A DNA stretch of 64,000 bases. Origin: Campylorhamphus procurvoides. Taxonomy: Eukaryota; Chordata; Aves; Passeriformes; Dendrocolaptidae. The notes below the pieces were generated by a model. That model saw nothing but the letters and a program-made list of their open reading frames with translations, was not told where the DNA came from and made no database searches. The stretch covers positions 986,879-1,050,878 of the forward strand of contig WBMV01000073.1 in the NCBI GenBank assembly GCA_013396655.1. The letters run 5' to 3'. Position 1 is the first letter of the stretch. Each line of letters begins with the position of its first letter. Below, one piece after another: positions 13,548 to 25,680 of the stretch. The translations under genes and the position numbers were made by a program.

Positions 13548-13665
13548 CTGATCCAGACAATAAGCGTTGTGGACCGGGATGAGCCTCAGAGTGGCCATCG
13601 TTTCTACTTCACACTGGCACCTGAAGCAACCAACAACCACCACTTTTCTTTGCTGGATATCCAGG
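13548..13665 (+). CDS. CDH22: CDH22 exon, EC5 core
   Basis: 118-bp exon between CCACAG and GTAAG, phase 0 in and phase 1 out. It encodes LIQTISVVDRDEPQSGHRFY and then FTLAPEATNNHHFSLLDIQ. The DRDEPQSG stretch corresponds to the DxDD.. turn in EC5 of type II cadherins, and the block ends where the family reads PNFTVRDN or similar. Together with the next exon it completes the membrane-proximal EC5 domain. Confidence 0.95.
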
Positions 13666-16600
13666 GTAAGTCCCACTGCACCCTGGACTGAGCAGCCCTC
13701 AGGCTGAATGGCACCACTGCCTGTGGGGAGGGAGATGGGCTGAGGGCTTGGGGTCTGTCTGTGCCAGATGGAGCTCCAGGTGCTTTGGGAGTGCCACAGG
13801 GCTTCTTGCCAACCTGAAACGGTGGGACTGGTCAGCTAATAGCTTAGATTTCCTCAAGGAGGCTCTGCCAGCTTTATTCCCTGCTGCAAGCAGCTACAAA
13901 GCTCCTCTTGTGCTGTCTGGTTAAGCCTTTGGTGTTTTCAGGGCTCTCGGTCCCTTTCCTGTTGTGAAATCACCAACCTGCCTGCAGGCAAGGAGATGAT
14001 GTGGATTTATAGATGAGCACGCTCACGTTATGAGCATTATGATTTATCCCTTTCAAAAGTAAATCCTGGAGCATGGGTCATCCTGGGGCTGCCGTGTGGG
14101 TGGGCAGCCCTATGCTCCCAATGAATGGGAACAGCTCTGGAGCCAGGGAGGCAGAGGGGTCATAGCACAGCCAGCCCATGGCTGTGGTAGGATCTCTGGG
14201 ATTCCCTGTGAGGTGGCAGCTCCATGATGTAGCTCCTCTCTGTTTCCTGAGGCTCATCCTATCCTTTGGGACATGCAGCCAGGCGTTTCTGTTCCTCTGG
14301 GCAGCTCTGGGGTTCTCTGCATCCCTGGATTGAGCAGCTCCTGGTGACTCAATGATGCTGTGAGCAACGGGTCATGACACAGGTTTTGCTGGCTGAGCCC
14401 TGGCTGCTCTTGGGCTTTGTGGGCTGTGAGGTCAGGCTGCATTTATGTGGATGATAACAATCCAGAAATGTAGTTATTAGACTGCTTCTTCTGACTGATG
14501 TTTAGGGTGAATTTAGGTGCTCATTGCAACAGTAGGTATAGCAGGGACCCATGCAGATACTGGTTCCTTCTCCAGCCAAATGTGCACACACTTGTCACAG
14601 AAGCCAGCCCTGATGAAAGCTAGCAGATCACATTGAAATTCTTCTTTGGTTTTGGTTGGGTTTTCTTTTAAAACCATTTTCTGTCTCTGCTTTTGCAGCT
14701 TCATCTGTCAAAAGTCTGGTTTAGTTTGTTCCAAGCTTATCAGAGGAGCCTTCTGCTGACGTAAGATCCTGCTTGCTCAGTTCAGTTCCGCATTACTAGG
14801 GATAGTCAAAATGGAAAAGCTTCAGACATGGTGGTAGAAGGGCTGGGTATTGCTTTGTGTGCTGAGAAGTACAGCTGTCCCTGACCTGAGTCCCTCCCCC
14901 TGTACTCAGGGGGCAGCTGTTCACAAGACCTTTGCTTCTTATCATGTAAGAAGGCTTTAATCCTCAGCAAGATTTTGCCCCACACCCAGCGATTAACTTC
15001 CCTCACTTTCTCTGAAGGACCTAATGAAAATGTGCTGGAGTGCACTGAGCTACACCCGGGTGTCCATCCCTGCCCAGACCCTCATGAGGCTCCAAGTAGC
15101 CCAGGACTGTTCTTCTGGCTCTGGGCCACAGTCTCTGCTATGGCCAGGTTGCCATCCCAGAGCCACTATTGCTGTTCTGCTGGTCTGGCAGGGCATCTGG
15201 CCAGGGTGGCTGGGGTTTAGCAGGGCCTGCTTGGCCCCCCAGCCCTGTGTGGGGGTTACACCCTATTTGGGCCACCGGGGTCCACCAGCAGTGGCACAAG
15301 AGCTGGCATTGCAGTAGATGCAGGACATGGGCTTATGTGCCACCATCTCATCCGGAACTGCTGCTCTCTTGAGTGGGATGAGGCTCTTGTGGCATGGGGT
15401 AATTCTTTGTGCTAAACGATCCCTCGAGCTTTGCGTGTGGTGTAACACTGCATAAAATGAGTAAAAGCTGGCATCACCTCCGCCTCCTGCTCTTGGGAAA
15501 ACAAATGCTGTTGCTGCAGGGTTATTCCCAGAGTGTTTGCAGACCCTCCCAATTGCTGCACAGTGCTGTCTTCCACAGCAAGCGGAGGTGGCTGCCTGTG
15601 CAGATGGAGATACCCCTCATTTCTAACAGGCGTGTATCTTGGTGCCATCTCCCTCCCTTTGATTTCTGCCCCCTCCTCCAGCTCAATGAGGGCCCTGGGT
15701 ATACTCACCTTCGCTCCTGCTCTGACGGGTCCCCTTGCTGCATCCTCTCTTGTGTTCCTCCGTTGCTTCCTTCTCGTGCATTCACCCCTCTTGCACTTGT
15801 CTCTACTCCCCCATATAAATATCAGTGGTGACAAACTGCTACCACCAGCCCATCTGTTTCTTTGTACAAATTTGTAGCCAGTTTTGAAACGTGATTTATA
15901 AATATTGCTTTTGCAGCCAAGGAGTGACACTGATGGATGTCAGCACAGATGGATTCGCTAAGCTCTTGCTTAAATCCTCTCTTTTGCTTTGCACCTACTT
16001 CCCTCAGCTCCTTCATGGCAGCAGAAAGCCACCTCAGGAGATGACTTGTCCTCAGCACAGCAGGGACAAGCACCCGCTTGGGAATGGTCCTGTTGCAGTG
16101 GGTTGGGCAGGGCAGGAGAGGCTCTGTTGGGGCTGTTTGGGGGGTTTGTGGGGGGCTGTGAGCTGCCAGGACAGTGTTGGGGGTCTCTGGTTCATGGTCT
16201 GCTTGGGCAGGCACCTTGCTGGCAAAATTGACCCCAAGCATGGCTGGGGAAGCACAACCAGTGACAAGCAACCAAAGGTTCAAGTGCAGAGCCTGTTGTG
16301 CATGTAGGGCAGGGTGGGGTTGGGGGGGACACTGAGCACTGCCAGGGCTCTTCTGATGCTCCTCGTGAGCAGCATGGAGGGTCCTGCACGGGTTTCAGGG
16401 AAAGCCTGGGGTGATTAATGGATCAATCTGTCCATCAGATGATGAGCTTGTGGAGTACCTGCTTGTAAGCAGTTATACAGCTGTGGTGACAGGGCAGGTT
16501 TACTGCAGCCTGGTGCTGCCCTGGCACAGTCTGGCACTGCTGCCTGCCCAAACCCTGCCAGGCCAGACCCTGCTGCTCCCATCTCTGCAAAGAGCAGGAA

Positions 16601-19600
16601 TGGCCCTTGCAAAGTGCCTGTGGTTCACACCCACAGCCCCCACAGCACACAGGACTGCCCTGGCTCCAGTGCTCAGAGTTGGAGGCACAAGAGCCAAGAG
16701 TGTCCATGCAGGTGACTGTGTAGCTGAGTTCCAGCTGGTTTGCAGGAGTTGGGATTTTGGAAACAGCACCGTTGCCTACTGGTATGTCTCTTTCCATGCT
16801 TTTGCTCTGCCCAAGGGAATGCTCACACACTTCCTGGTTCATCAGACAAGGAATAAATGTCACATGTGGTAACAGCCATGATCCAGAAGGAAGATGCCCA
16901 GCAAATGGAAAGACTAAAGGAAGAGATGAAATTAGAGAAGCTGACCACAATCAGGTCCAACTGGTGCTATTCCAAAGACATTCACCATCCTTTGTGTCCT
17001 AACTTGCCTTTTGCTAGGTCTTTCTAGCCTGAGAAAATTGATTACAGAAGGCTCAAAAGCAATTAAAGCCTGAAATCATGTTCTCCAAGAAATGCTAATT
17101 GTGTTGGAAGGGATGGTAGAAAGCATCCAAGCCCAGCAACCTGGAAGGAGTGCTAGGTAATATGGAGTGACACATGGAGCTACTGACTCCAAGGCTCAAG
17201 GGCTCAGCAAGCAGATGTCTGAACTCTCTGCAGGTCTCATTAAGAGCATGTAATGGGTGATAGAAGATCTGAAAATCCTAACAATCAAAAGCAAAATGTT
17301 GGGATTTGAGGACTGCCTGAGGATAGAGGAAGCGTCTTCCAGCCCCACAGGGATGCTGCTCTCAGCAGAAGCAGCACAGATGCTGTTTTGACCAGTGGGC
17401 GGGGACTGTTTGTAAAAGATCATCGAACCTCTGTGGGACTGAGCAAACAGTGGTGCTGTGGCCTGGCACACAGAGAACTCAGGAGAAGGAAGAGGCAAAA
17501 GGGAAAAAAAAGATATTTCTTCTATCAGCTGCCACTACCTGGAGCTGTTCTCTATGCCCACAGGCCTGGATGGGTGCCATGGGCTCCTCCCTGGAGCTGG
17601 TGTGCCCAGGCACCAGTGCAGCAGAGCAACTGCTGGAGAAGAGGAAGGCAGATGCTCGCAGGGCCCTGTGAGGATGGGAGAGGGCAGGAACATCAAAATC
17701 CCTCCTAGCGCTGTTTGAGATTGAGTTATGAGAAGGATTTATTAGTTCTGTCTTTGAGGCTGCCAAGAGCCTCTTTGGAGAGGGAGTCTGAGAGACTTAA
17801 TTATTTTATTATTCCTAGTGATGTTAAGCTCCCACCAGAGGTATATTGCTTTTCTAAACTTTCCTCTTAGGCCAGTATTGATGAGTCCCTGCTCACTCGG
17901 CTTGCATCAGTTACCACCTCGTCCAGTGACTTGTTCCTCAGGCAGACAGAGGGGCTGTCTCCTGCCTGTCACACAAGGTGATGCAATGTGACATGGGATA
18001 ATGTCACTGTGTGATCAGCGAGAGGGTGGCAGAGGAAACCTGCAGAGAAAATGTCAGTTTGTGCAACAAGATGGCAATGATAGTAAATGGTTCAGCTGGG
18101 GCATCACAGGACACTCAGCACAGCCTTTGGAGCAGCGTGACCACAGCAGAAAGTGCAGCTTTGTGGGGACTGGGCAGGAAAACAGGTGTGGAGACCCAGA
18201 CTTGTCTGTGCAGGGAAGCTGTGGATTAATGTCTGGTCACATTCCAGTGCCACTCCTGGGAAGGAGGACACCCCAGGAATGGACGTGGCAGGAAGCTGCT
18301 GTGGAGGAAGAGACACGAGGGCTGCCACACCAGGCCTGCCTGGGCTGTGCCCATGCAAATAAGTCTGCACCAAGGCACATCCCCATCCTGAAGCAGCTGC
18401 TGTGGGTCAGCTGAGTGTAAAGAAACAACTGCACCAAAAGAAATTACATTGTTTTGTGGGAGGTTGCTTTGGATGCATTTTCCAGGGTACATTTTCCCAG
18501 ATCCAGGCAGTTTTCTTCACTTTTGTGGTGAAAGGACTACAATTGCATAGCAGCAGCACTGCTTTTTTTCTTTTATTTTTTTGAGTACCTCAGAGGGGAG
18601 CACAGAAGTTTGTAAGTAAGAGGAGTGCAAACCCTTGACAGAGCAGGCAGTTGTCCATGGCTCTGGAGAGCCTGGACACAGCCAGGGAGCAGAGAGGGGG
18701 CTGTGGAGCTGTTTCAGTGCCCAGGGTGACTGGTCTGTGCCAGACTGAGCTCTGGCTGTCCAGCCTTTGTGAGCGGTGGTGTAGGTGTAGATGTGAAATT
18801 TTTGAGGATCTCTCTCTTATAGGAAGGGCTCATGTCACCCTATTCAGGAGAGAAAACGTAGTTTCATGATGTTTAAAATAGCATTTATAGTTGTGATTTT
18901 TTTGCTCTCTTACACCAAGTTTTGGATCACAGAGAAAACCTTCAGCCCCTTCCAGAGCTGAGGTTTCTCAGAGCAGAGCTGTCTGTCATGCTGCTGGTAG
19001 ATTTAAGTACTGGCTGCTTTATTTTGACCTGGGGGGATTGGCAGTGACAATATTTCTCCTTTATGTCCCTGGAGGTGGGGGCTCAGTGGTGCTGTGCTGC
19101 CTGAGCTGTCTCAGTTGAGCTGAGGTTAGTGCCTGCTTCTCTGCGACTTGCACGTGTATTTCCCCTTGGTTTCTACAGACTGTTTCTAAAAATACAGCCT
19201 GGCAGGTCCCTAACAGGAGCTGGAGCTGGCTGTAAACAGAAGAGAGTTGCCAGCCTCCTGCTGCATTTCCAGAGAGGTTTGGAGCGGGTGCTACCCCTGC
19301 ATTTACACAGCGCTGAAGGGCAGCTGGGAGAGCTCCTGAGCACTGTGTTCCATCAGACCTGGGCCAGAGATGAGCTGAGCTGCAGTGGAGGTGCAGGGCT
19401 GTATGCTTGGGGATCCTCCAAGCCAGAATCTGACCCCAGCCACAGGCTGGTGACCTGACTGATGTGACAGTACCAGCAAAGGTGATGCTCCTGGGCTGTG
19501 GCTAGAGCCTTGCTCTCCCACAAGTTTGATCTGTCCAATTTGTCCTGTGACTTTTATCGCTGCTGGATCCAGGTGTTCGAGGCTTATGCTTAGCTGGGCT

Positions 19601-21145
19601 ACTAGGAGTTAGTCCTGGTCTCTTGCTGAGATGGTGCCATTAACATTATTTATATCTCCCTGCTATGCTGCAGCAGGGCGGGGGGAGCAGCACAAAATGA
19701 GATCTCCTTACCTTTGTGCAAATGATTAGCAAAACAATAATTTTTTTTCCTAGGTCATCCTTGGTAGGCCATAGGCAGCTCTCAGCAGACTCAGTGCACC
19801 CAGGGGCCGATGCTCCCCTGACAGCTCTGCCCAGGCTGGTGTTCCCCTGCTCATCCTGACAGCTCTGCCCAGTTGCCACAGTGCTGGTTCCATGTCTTGC
19901 TCCAGGATTCTCCAGTGGCAGGTCTCCTGCAGGACAGGAGATGGACTCTGTGCTCTGCTGTGCCCCGACTGCCATGCAGTGCCTCTGGGATCTGCTTCCC
20001 AGCTGGCCAGTGGGTTTTCCCTGTCGTGCACTCACCTCCTGTCCGTGCCATGCCCCATGTGCTCTCATGCAGCACCCCATCCATACAGCAATTTCCGCAG
20101 TGGCAGCAGCCCAAGAGCCAGAATTACAGTAGATGTCTTTTCCAATCGAAGAACTGATTCATAGAGAAGGGGCTGGTCCAGCACAAATCATGTCCGATGA
20201 GGAGAGTCCATAGGCAGCAGCACCATGCTGTGAATGAGCCCATCTATGTTTTATTAAATAAAGACTACAGACAGTCAGCAGCAGCTTCTGACATCTGACT
20301 GCAATTGTCACCTGCTGTTCAGCCCCATCCTGCCTGTGCTGCTGGCTGGCAGTGCACAGCACCCCTGAGCAAGGGAGTCGATTCGAGTGTCAGTCCCTGT
20401 CCCTGCTCTCCCTCCCTCCCTGCTCCTGGTCGGCAGGAACTGTTCCTTGGGTTTGTCGCTGGCCCTGGAGGGTCCCATGAAGTGGCCGTGTTAATGGGAT
20501 CGTAATGGGTTGTGCAGTGCCAGCTGAGCCCCTGAAGCAGCAGGGTGTGAGCAGATGGGGAAGGAGGATGGCTTACTTGGCTGGGAGGATTGGAAGGAGC
20601 TCGGTCTGCACCTTCAGGAGTGTCTGGTCCTCCGGCTGAAGCAGGGCCCTTCACCCACAGCTTTGGGTTTGGAAGCTGTGTCTGCTCTTGCAGGCTCAGT
20701 GCCACCTGCACACCCTGTCTTTCTGGTGCCCATGTCGGCAACTGACTTTTATCCTCGTTCTCTGTGCCAATCTCAGATGGTCTTTTGGAAGGCTTTTCCC
20801 CTCTCTGTGCTCTGCCTGCGTTGTTTGTCAGCACAGCTCAGACACTTGCCTGCTGCTGCTCCTGTTCACTCCTGGGTGTGCTGACAGGGAGATGCCAGGC
20901 TGGCTCCAAGGTGCCCACAGAGGGGGCAGATGCTGGAGCAGACCCCTGGGCACCTTGGGGCACTCAGGCTGCAGTGCTGGGGAGACATGAGCTGGATCCC
21001 TGCAGTGGAGCACAGAGAGGTCCCAGCCTCTCTTGGGGCAGCTGCTGGAGATGGTGCACAAAGAGCTGCTGTTCATCCAGAACATGTGGCAGGTCCTGAA
21101 GGCTGTGATGTGGGGGTGACTTCAGGGTTTGCTTGTTCCCTGCAG
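13666..21145 (+). other. CDH22: CDH22 intron, 7.5 kb
   Basis: Bounded by GTAAG and CTGCAG. No coding exon is recognised inside. Contents noted are a strong G-quadruplex motif at 16307-16328, a purine-rich coiled-coil-like decayed frame at 16878-17391, an AT-rich patch at 17700-17870 and an AATAAA at 20257-20262 within TTTTATTAAATAAAGAC, which could act as a cryptic intronic poly(A) signal. The remainder looks like ordinary intron. Confidence 0.85.
16307..16328 (+). other. G-quadruplex motif
   Basis: Four runs of at least three G separated by one or two bases: GGG-CA-GGG-T-GGGG-TT-GGGGGGG. These short loops fit the canonical stable G4 pattern. It lies on the coding strand of the CDH22 intron, so it could also form in pre-mRNA. 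Folding and function are not shown by the sequence. Confidence 0.7.
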
Positions 21146-21397
21146 ACAACACGGCGGCGGTGCACACACAGAGAGTGGGCTTCAACCGCCAGGAGCAGGA
21201 TGTGTACCTGCTCCCCATTCTGGTGGTGGACAGCGGCCCCCCAGCCCTGAGCAGCACGGGGACTCTGACCATCCGTGTCTGTGGCTGCGACAGCAATGGG
21301 GCCATCCAGTCCTGCAACAGCACAGCCTATGTCATGTCAGCCACACTGAGCCCCGGCGCCCTCATCGCTCTGCTGGTCTGCATCCTCATCCTGGTTG
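21146..21397 (+). CDS. CDH22: CDH22 exon, end of EC5 and transmembrane
   Basis: 252-bp exon between CTGCAG and GTGAG. It encodes the end of EC5 with the type II signature QDVYLLPILVVDSGPP, the STGTLTIRVCGCDSNGA block and a four-cysteine membrane-proximal region (VCGCD, SCNST with an N-glycosylation sequon). The helix starts near PGALIALLVCILILV and continues into the next exon. Reading through the donor adds 22 residues before a TGA at 21463-21465 (see findings). This exon places the protein in the plasma membrane with the N-terminus outside. Confidence 0.97.
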
Positions 21398-22781
21398 GTG
21401 AGTTCTTGCCCGTTCTCCAGACCCTTCTTGTCCTGTCCCAGCTCCCCTCCATCAGCATCACATGAACATGTGCAGACTGGTGCTGTGGGCATGGAGCAGG
21501 CTTCTTTGCATCTCTCTGGTACCTGCATCCTGGTGGACAGGATCCTCAGCCCTGTCAGTGGGGGACCAGCAGGGCAGCTCCTGTGCACTGAGCTCTATAA
21601 GGCAGCTGGAGCAGGGCTGCCTGTGCCAGGCAGGTGTGCTGCCACCCAGCAGAGCCTGGAGAGCTGCTGGTTCTATCTCCATCTGCATGGGCAGGAGCCA
21701 AGAGCTGCTCACCAGCTTCAGTGCTTGCCCACAGCAGGTGTCTCACAGCAGGTGGGGCGCATGTGCTCCCAGTGTGTGATTGAGGGCAGCAGGTGTGGGG
21801 TGCACAGGTGTGCTCTTACCTGAAAGGGTCAGTGTTAGAGTGTGTGTGACCATGTCAGCCGGACATGGAGCTGAGGGGTGCAGGCAAACCAGAGCACTGC
21901 CCAGGTCAGGACCTGTGTCCTAGCAATGCTGCTGACACAAGCTTTGCTGGGCCACCACAGCATGCCATGTAGGTACAGGGTAAGTGTGGGCTTGTGTGCA
22001 CATGGAAAAGGGTTCTGAGCATGGGGTGTTGTGCTGCCTCCAGCTTTAGTACAGGGCAGCTGATTGATGCAGCTGCTGAAAGCCCTCAGGGCCTGAGACT
22101 GGTTCCTGGCTGGCTCCAAGGGCTGTCCAGGCATCTGTAGGAGCCAGCATGTTGTTTGGTGAGGTCTCCTCTGCTTGGCATGGCACCACTCCCTGTATCC
22201 TGCTGCATCTCCATTCAGAAAAACCTTTCCCACAGGGTGCACTTTACACTGGTTTCATTTTCCAACGCAGCACAAACAAATTTCTGCCTAATTGCCCAAA
22301 TGAGTAAAGTGCACATCGGTGCTTTAAAGGTGATGGGCTGAATGGATGATGATCCAGGACACAGCTGTGGCTCACTGCTCAGGCTCTGTGCCATCTGCTC
22401 CACACTCACCCACCCCACATTTGGCTGATGCTGCGATTCATGCACCCCCTTTTCCCACTCATCTTCTGCAGAACCCATCCGTTTGTCTGTCCAGCCGTGT
22501 GTTTATCCATCTGTCCCTCCTGTCTCAGTGGTCACACTGCATGGGAAAGGAAGCTCCCAGTCTGCACTGGAGCCTGGGCAAACCTCTCTCCAAGCCAGTT
22601 CACAGCACGGCTGCTGCTCTGTGAGCCTGGCTGACCAGAGCAGTCTGGCATTCCAGTGGGGCTCCCCATGCCAGGGGTGCTGTGCCTCTGCACCTGCCAC
22701 GGAGCAGGAGATGTCCCCATCCTGCAGGAGCACAGCTTCCATGAGACCCTGCACCCACCTGACCATCTCTTCCTTTCCCAG
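21398..22781 (+). other. CDH22: CDH22 last intron, 1.4 kb
   Basis: Bounded by GTGAG and TTTCCCAG. The frame entering from the transmembrane exon stays open for 22 codons and then stops at 21463. No other exon or repeat was recognised. A TG-rich, GC-rich middle (21770-22050) and a C-rich stretch near 22380-22500 are the only visible features. Confidence 0.85.
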
Positions 22782-23320
22782 TGCTGATCCTTCTGATCCT
22801 CACGCTGAAGCGACACCACAAAAGCCACCTGACTTCTGAGGATGACGAGGACATGAGGGACAATGTCATCAAATACAACGATGAAGGGGGCGGCGAGCAG
22901 GACACGGAGGCCTACGACATGTCAGCCCTGCGCAGCCTCTACGACTTCAGTGAGATCAAAGGTGGTGATGGAGGTGGGGGGCAAATAGAGGGGGGCCCAG
23001 GCAGAAACCCCACCTCTGAGCTCCGTGCCCTCCCACAGTGGGTGCAGAGCCCGGACCTGGACTTCTCTGTTTTCAGAGACTACATCAGCAGGAAGGTGGA
23101 GCAGGCGGATGAGGACCTCTCTGTGCCGCCTTATGACTCATTCCAGACCTATGCCTTTGAGGGCTCGGACTCCCCCGTGCCCTCCCTGAGCTCCATCAAC
23201 ACCTGGTCCAGTGGTTCGGAGCAGGACTTCTCCTACCTGGGGGGCTGGGGGCCACGTTTCCGGCAGCTGGCAGCGCTGTACGCTGGGCGCAGGGGTGAGG
23301 AGGACAGCGAGGAGTCCTAG
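22782..23320 (+). CDS. CDH22: CDH22 last exon, catenin-binding tail
   Basis: 539-bp terminal exon. Its first two bases complete a Val codon, and the stop is TAG at 23318-23320. It finishes the helix (LILLILTLKRHHK) and then encodes the whole cytoplasmic tail. The p120-catenin-binding juxtamembrane core is seen as EDMRDNVIKYNDEGGGEQD and TEAYDMSALRSLYDF. The beta-catenin region has PPYDSFQTYAFEGSDSP, SLSSINTWSSGSEQDFSYL and WGPRFRQLAALYAGRRG. A Gly-rich insert (GGDGGGGQIEGGPG) separates them. The MSALRSLYDF segment, the Gly-rich insert and the ALYAG-R-G end are what I recall of CDH22 and are not typical of CDH6/8/10/11, hence the name. The tail ends in acidic EEDSEES. Confidence 0.95.
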
Positions 23321-25680
23321 CTGCCCTGCCGACCTCTCCGAGGCTCCCCATGCCTCCTGGACTGGGGCTGTGAGGTGCCATGTGGGGTCTATGTGCTCCT
23401 ATGGCCCTTCTGGCTGCTATAAAGGGGCTGCACCGCAGAGCTGGGGGCACTGCGTGACTGCTGCTCTGCAGATGCCCCCTGCTCAGGTGGGCTCTGCATC
23501 TCCTTGGGGAGCACTGTGGTGTCCTCATCTCCTCAATGCCAGTCTTTGTTAAAGCACTACGCATTAAGAAAGAGAAAATCTAATTCAAGAGAGTTTGGAG
23601 AGGGTTTCTCCCCCACAAATTATCATTTAAATAGATCTGTTCGGTGAGCCCCTTCCAGGAGAGGAAGAGCAAACCGGGAGCCTTTTGTTGTCTAAATTGT
23701 TTTTGTCACTTGAGTCAGAGTATTTGAAGAGCTTTGATTTCTTTAAGAGCTTTCCTTGCAGAGCGAAACAAGCTTTTAACTTCTGTTCAGATTTTTCCCC
23801 CTTTAAGTTCACTCGCTTTTTAGAGTCATCTTTCTCTCTGTTCCTTGTGGGCCACTCACCTCAAACCACGCTCTGCAATTGCTTAGCCCCTATCTCGTGG
23901 TCACAGAGGTGCTGGTGATGTGAAGGGGCTCACGAGGTCCTGATGTGCCCCACAACCCCGGTGGCAGATGGGGATATCCCACCCCCAAGGCATGGGAGTG
24001 TGGCCTGAGCTGCAGAGCAGTCTCGGTGCTGGGGAATGCTGTTGGAGGGGCCCAGAGAAGCACCGTGAGGTGGGCTCTGCCAGCCCCTCGCATGGACCTG
24101 GGGTTTGTGGGGCTCTCAGTCAGGCACTGGCTGTCACCAAGCAGTGTGAGGCAGGATGTCAGTGCTCCCTGTCCCACAGCGACTGGGGGAGAGCTGCATC
24201 TCATGGAGGACCATGCTGCAGGGTACTAGAGAACTCCAGTCCCTGGGTGTGAGGAATAATTCTTGCTTGCACCCAGCTGACAGCAAAGCATCAGCAGTGG
24301 TGAAGGAAAAGCCATCCCCAGGAGCTGTGCATGAGGTCAGATCCTGCTGGCACTGCTCTGTGGCCAAGCTGGCTGCAGGCTGGGCAGTGAGTCTATGACA
24401 CCTTGGGGTCCCTGGGGTGTCATCACCCCAGCATAGTGCCCTGCAAGAAACCAGCATAATCTCCCACAGTGGGGCTGCCATTGCATGGAATCTCTAAGTT
24501 TGGGAGGCAGGTTAGGAAGATGCTAGTGGGATGTGCCATTGCTCCTTGGGCTGCAGATGATGCTGGAGGAAAGCAGTGGGTCCCCTGTGCCTTCCCTGCT
24601 TACTGACTACCCGGGGAGAAACTGAACAGCATGTGGAGCAATGCCCTCACACAGCATCTCAGGCAGTGCTGGCTAGTGCAGCTCCTTATCTGTTCATGTT
24701 GAGAAAAAAATCAATTATATCATTGATAGGTAACTGATAAGGTCTCCCAAGGCCTGACACATCTTGGGCTTATCATTGGGTTTGTCCTTTTAGTTTAACC
24801 ACAGCGTTTTTCTCTCCTTGGAGAAGGTTTAACTGTAAATGTACATGGGTGTTCATTTTTTTTACTGTGTGTTGCTTCCCGGCTGCTGGTGTTGGTCCTT
24901 TGGCTGCAGTGTGAGACCTGACAGTGGAGAGGGACAGGACCTGTCTTTGCCACAGTGCCTGCCCTCAGCTGCTCCTGCCCGCTGTTGCCATGGCCGCCTG
25001 TGCAGAGCCCCAGCTTGGCTCCTACTGGGACCAGGAGCTCCTTTCTCCTCTGGACCTCTCGGGTCCCCCGAGGAGGCAGTGGATGCCATGGCTGGCACCC
25101 ACGCCTGGCATGCTGCTGGTTCACTGTGATGATGCTGGGGAGGCAGTGGGGCCCTGGAGTGCCAGCTCTGGCCACGCTGCCTCACATAAGTCATGCCCTG
25201 CACCACCCTTCATCTCCCTCCCCCGTGCAGGAGAATGGAGAAAGCCCTCTCTTTCCTCAGGAACGTGTTCGTGTTTTCCCTCTGGGCTACAGATCTGTGC
25301 TCGAGCCCCTCCGGCGCTGGCCCTTCCTCTAGCCAAGTGTTGTGCAATAGCAGGGCTCTGTCCTAGAGATGGGGTCTGACAGGGTCCGTGTTTAGCAACC
25401 CTCCCACCGGGTTACCCCCCATCCCATCCTCCCCGGCGCGCATGCACGCACACTTGCATTTTAGTTTCTATCCCACCTGTAAATACGGGAGGAGTGCGGT
25501 GCCTGTGCCCCCTGCCCTGCACCCGCAGGAGGAGCTGGCAGCTGCCACCGTGTCTGATGGAGTCACTTTGGTTTTGTTTCTCTACCCAGATGAGATTAGA
25601 AGGTTGATTTCCTCACCCTTGTTATTTTTTTCAAGGTCTTTCCTGGGACCTGGAAATAAATTATTTCCTTGTCGTCCAGC
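23321..25680 (+). other. CDH22: Probable CDH22 3' UTR
   Basis: Follows the stop codon with no further intron or exon recognised. It is GC-rich except for a T-rich patch at 23600-23870 and an AT-rich patch at 24690-24760. The extent is inferred from the first AATAAA after the stop (25655). Open frames in it do not resemble proteins. Confidence 0.6.
25655..25660 (+). terminator. CDH22: Probable CDH22 poly(A) signal
   Basis: First AATAAA downstream of the CDH22 stop on the + strand. About 25-40 bases later the sequence becomes T/GT-rich (TTATGTGCTTATTTTTGTC), as expected for a downstream element. A second AATAAA at 26921-26926, past the CR1, could serve as an alternative distal site. Confidence 0.65.
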
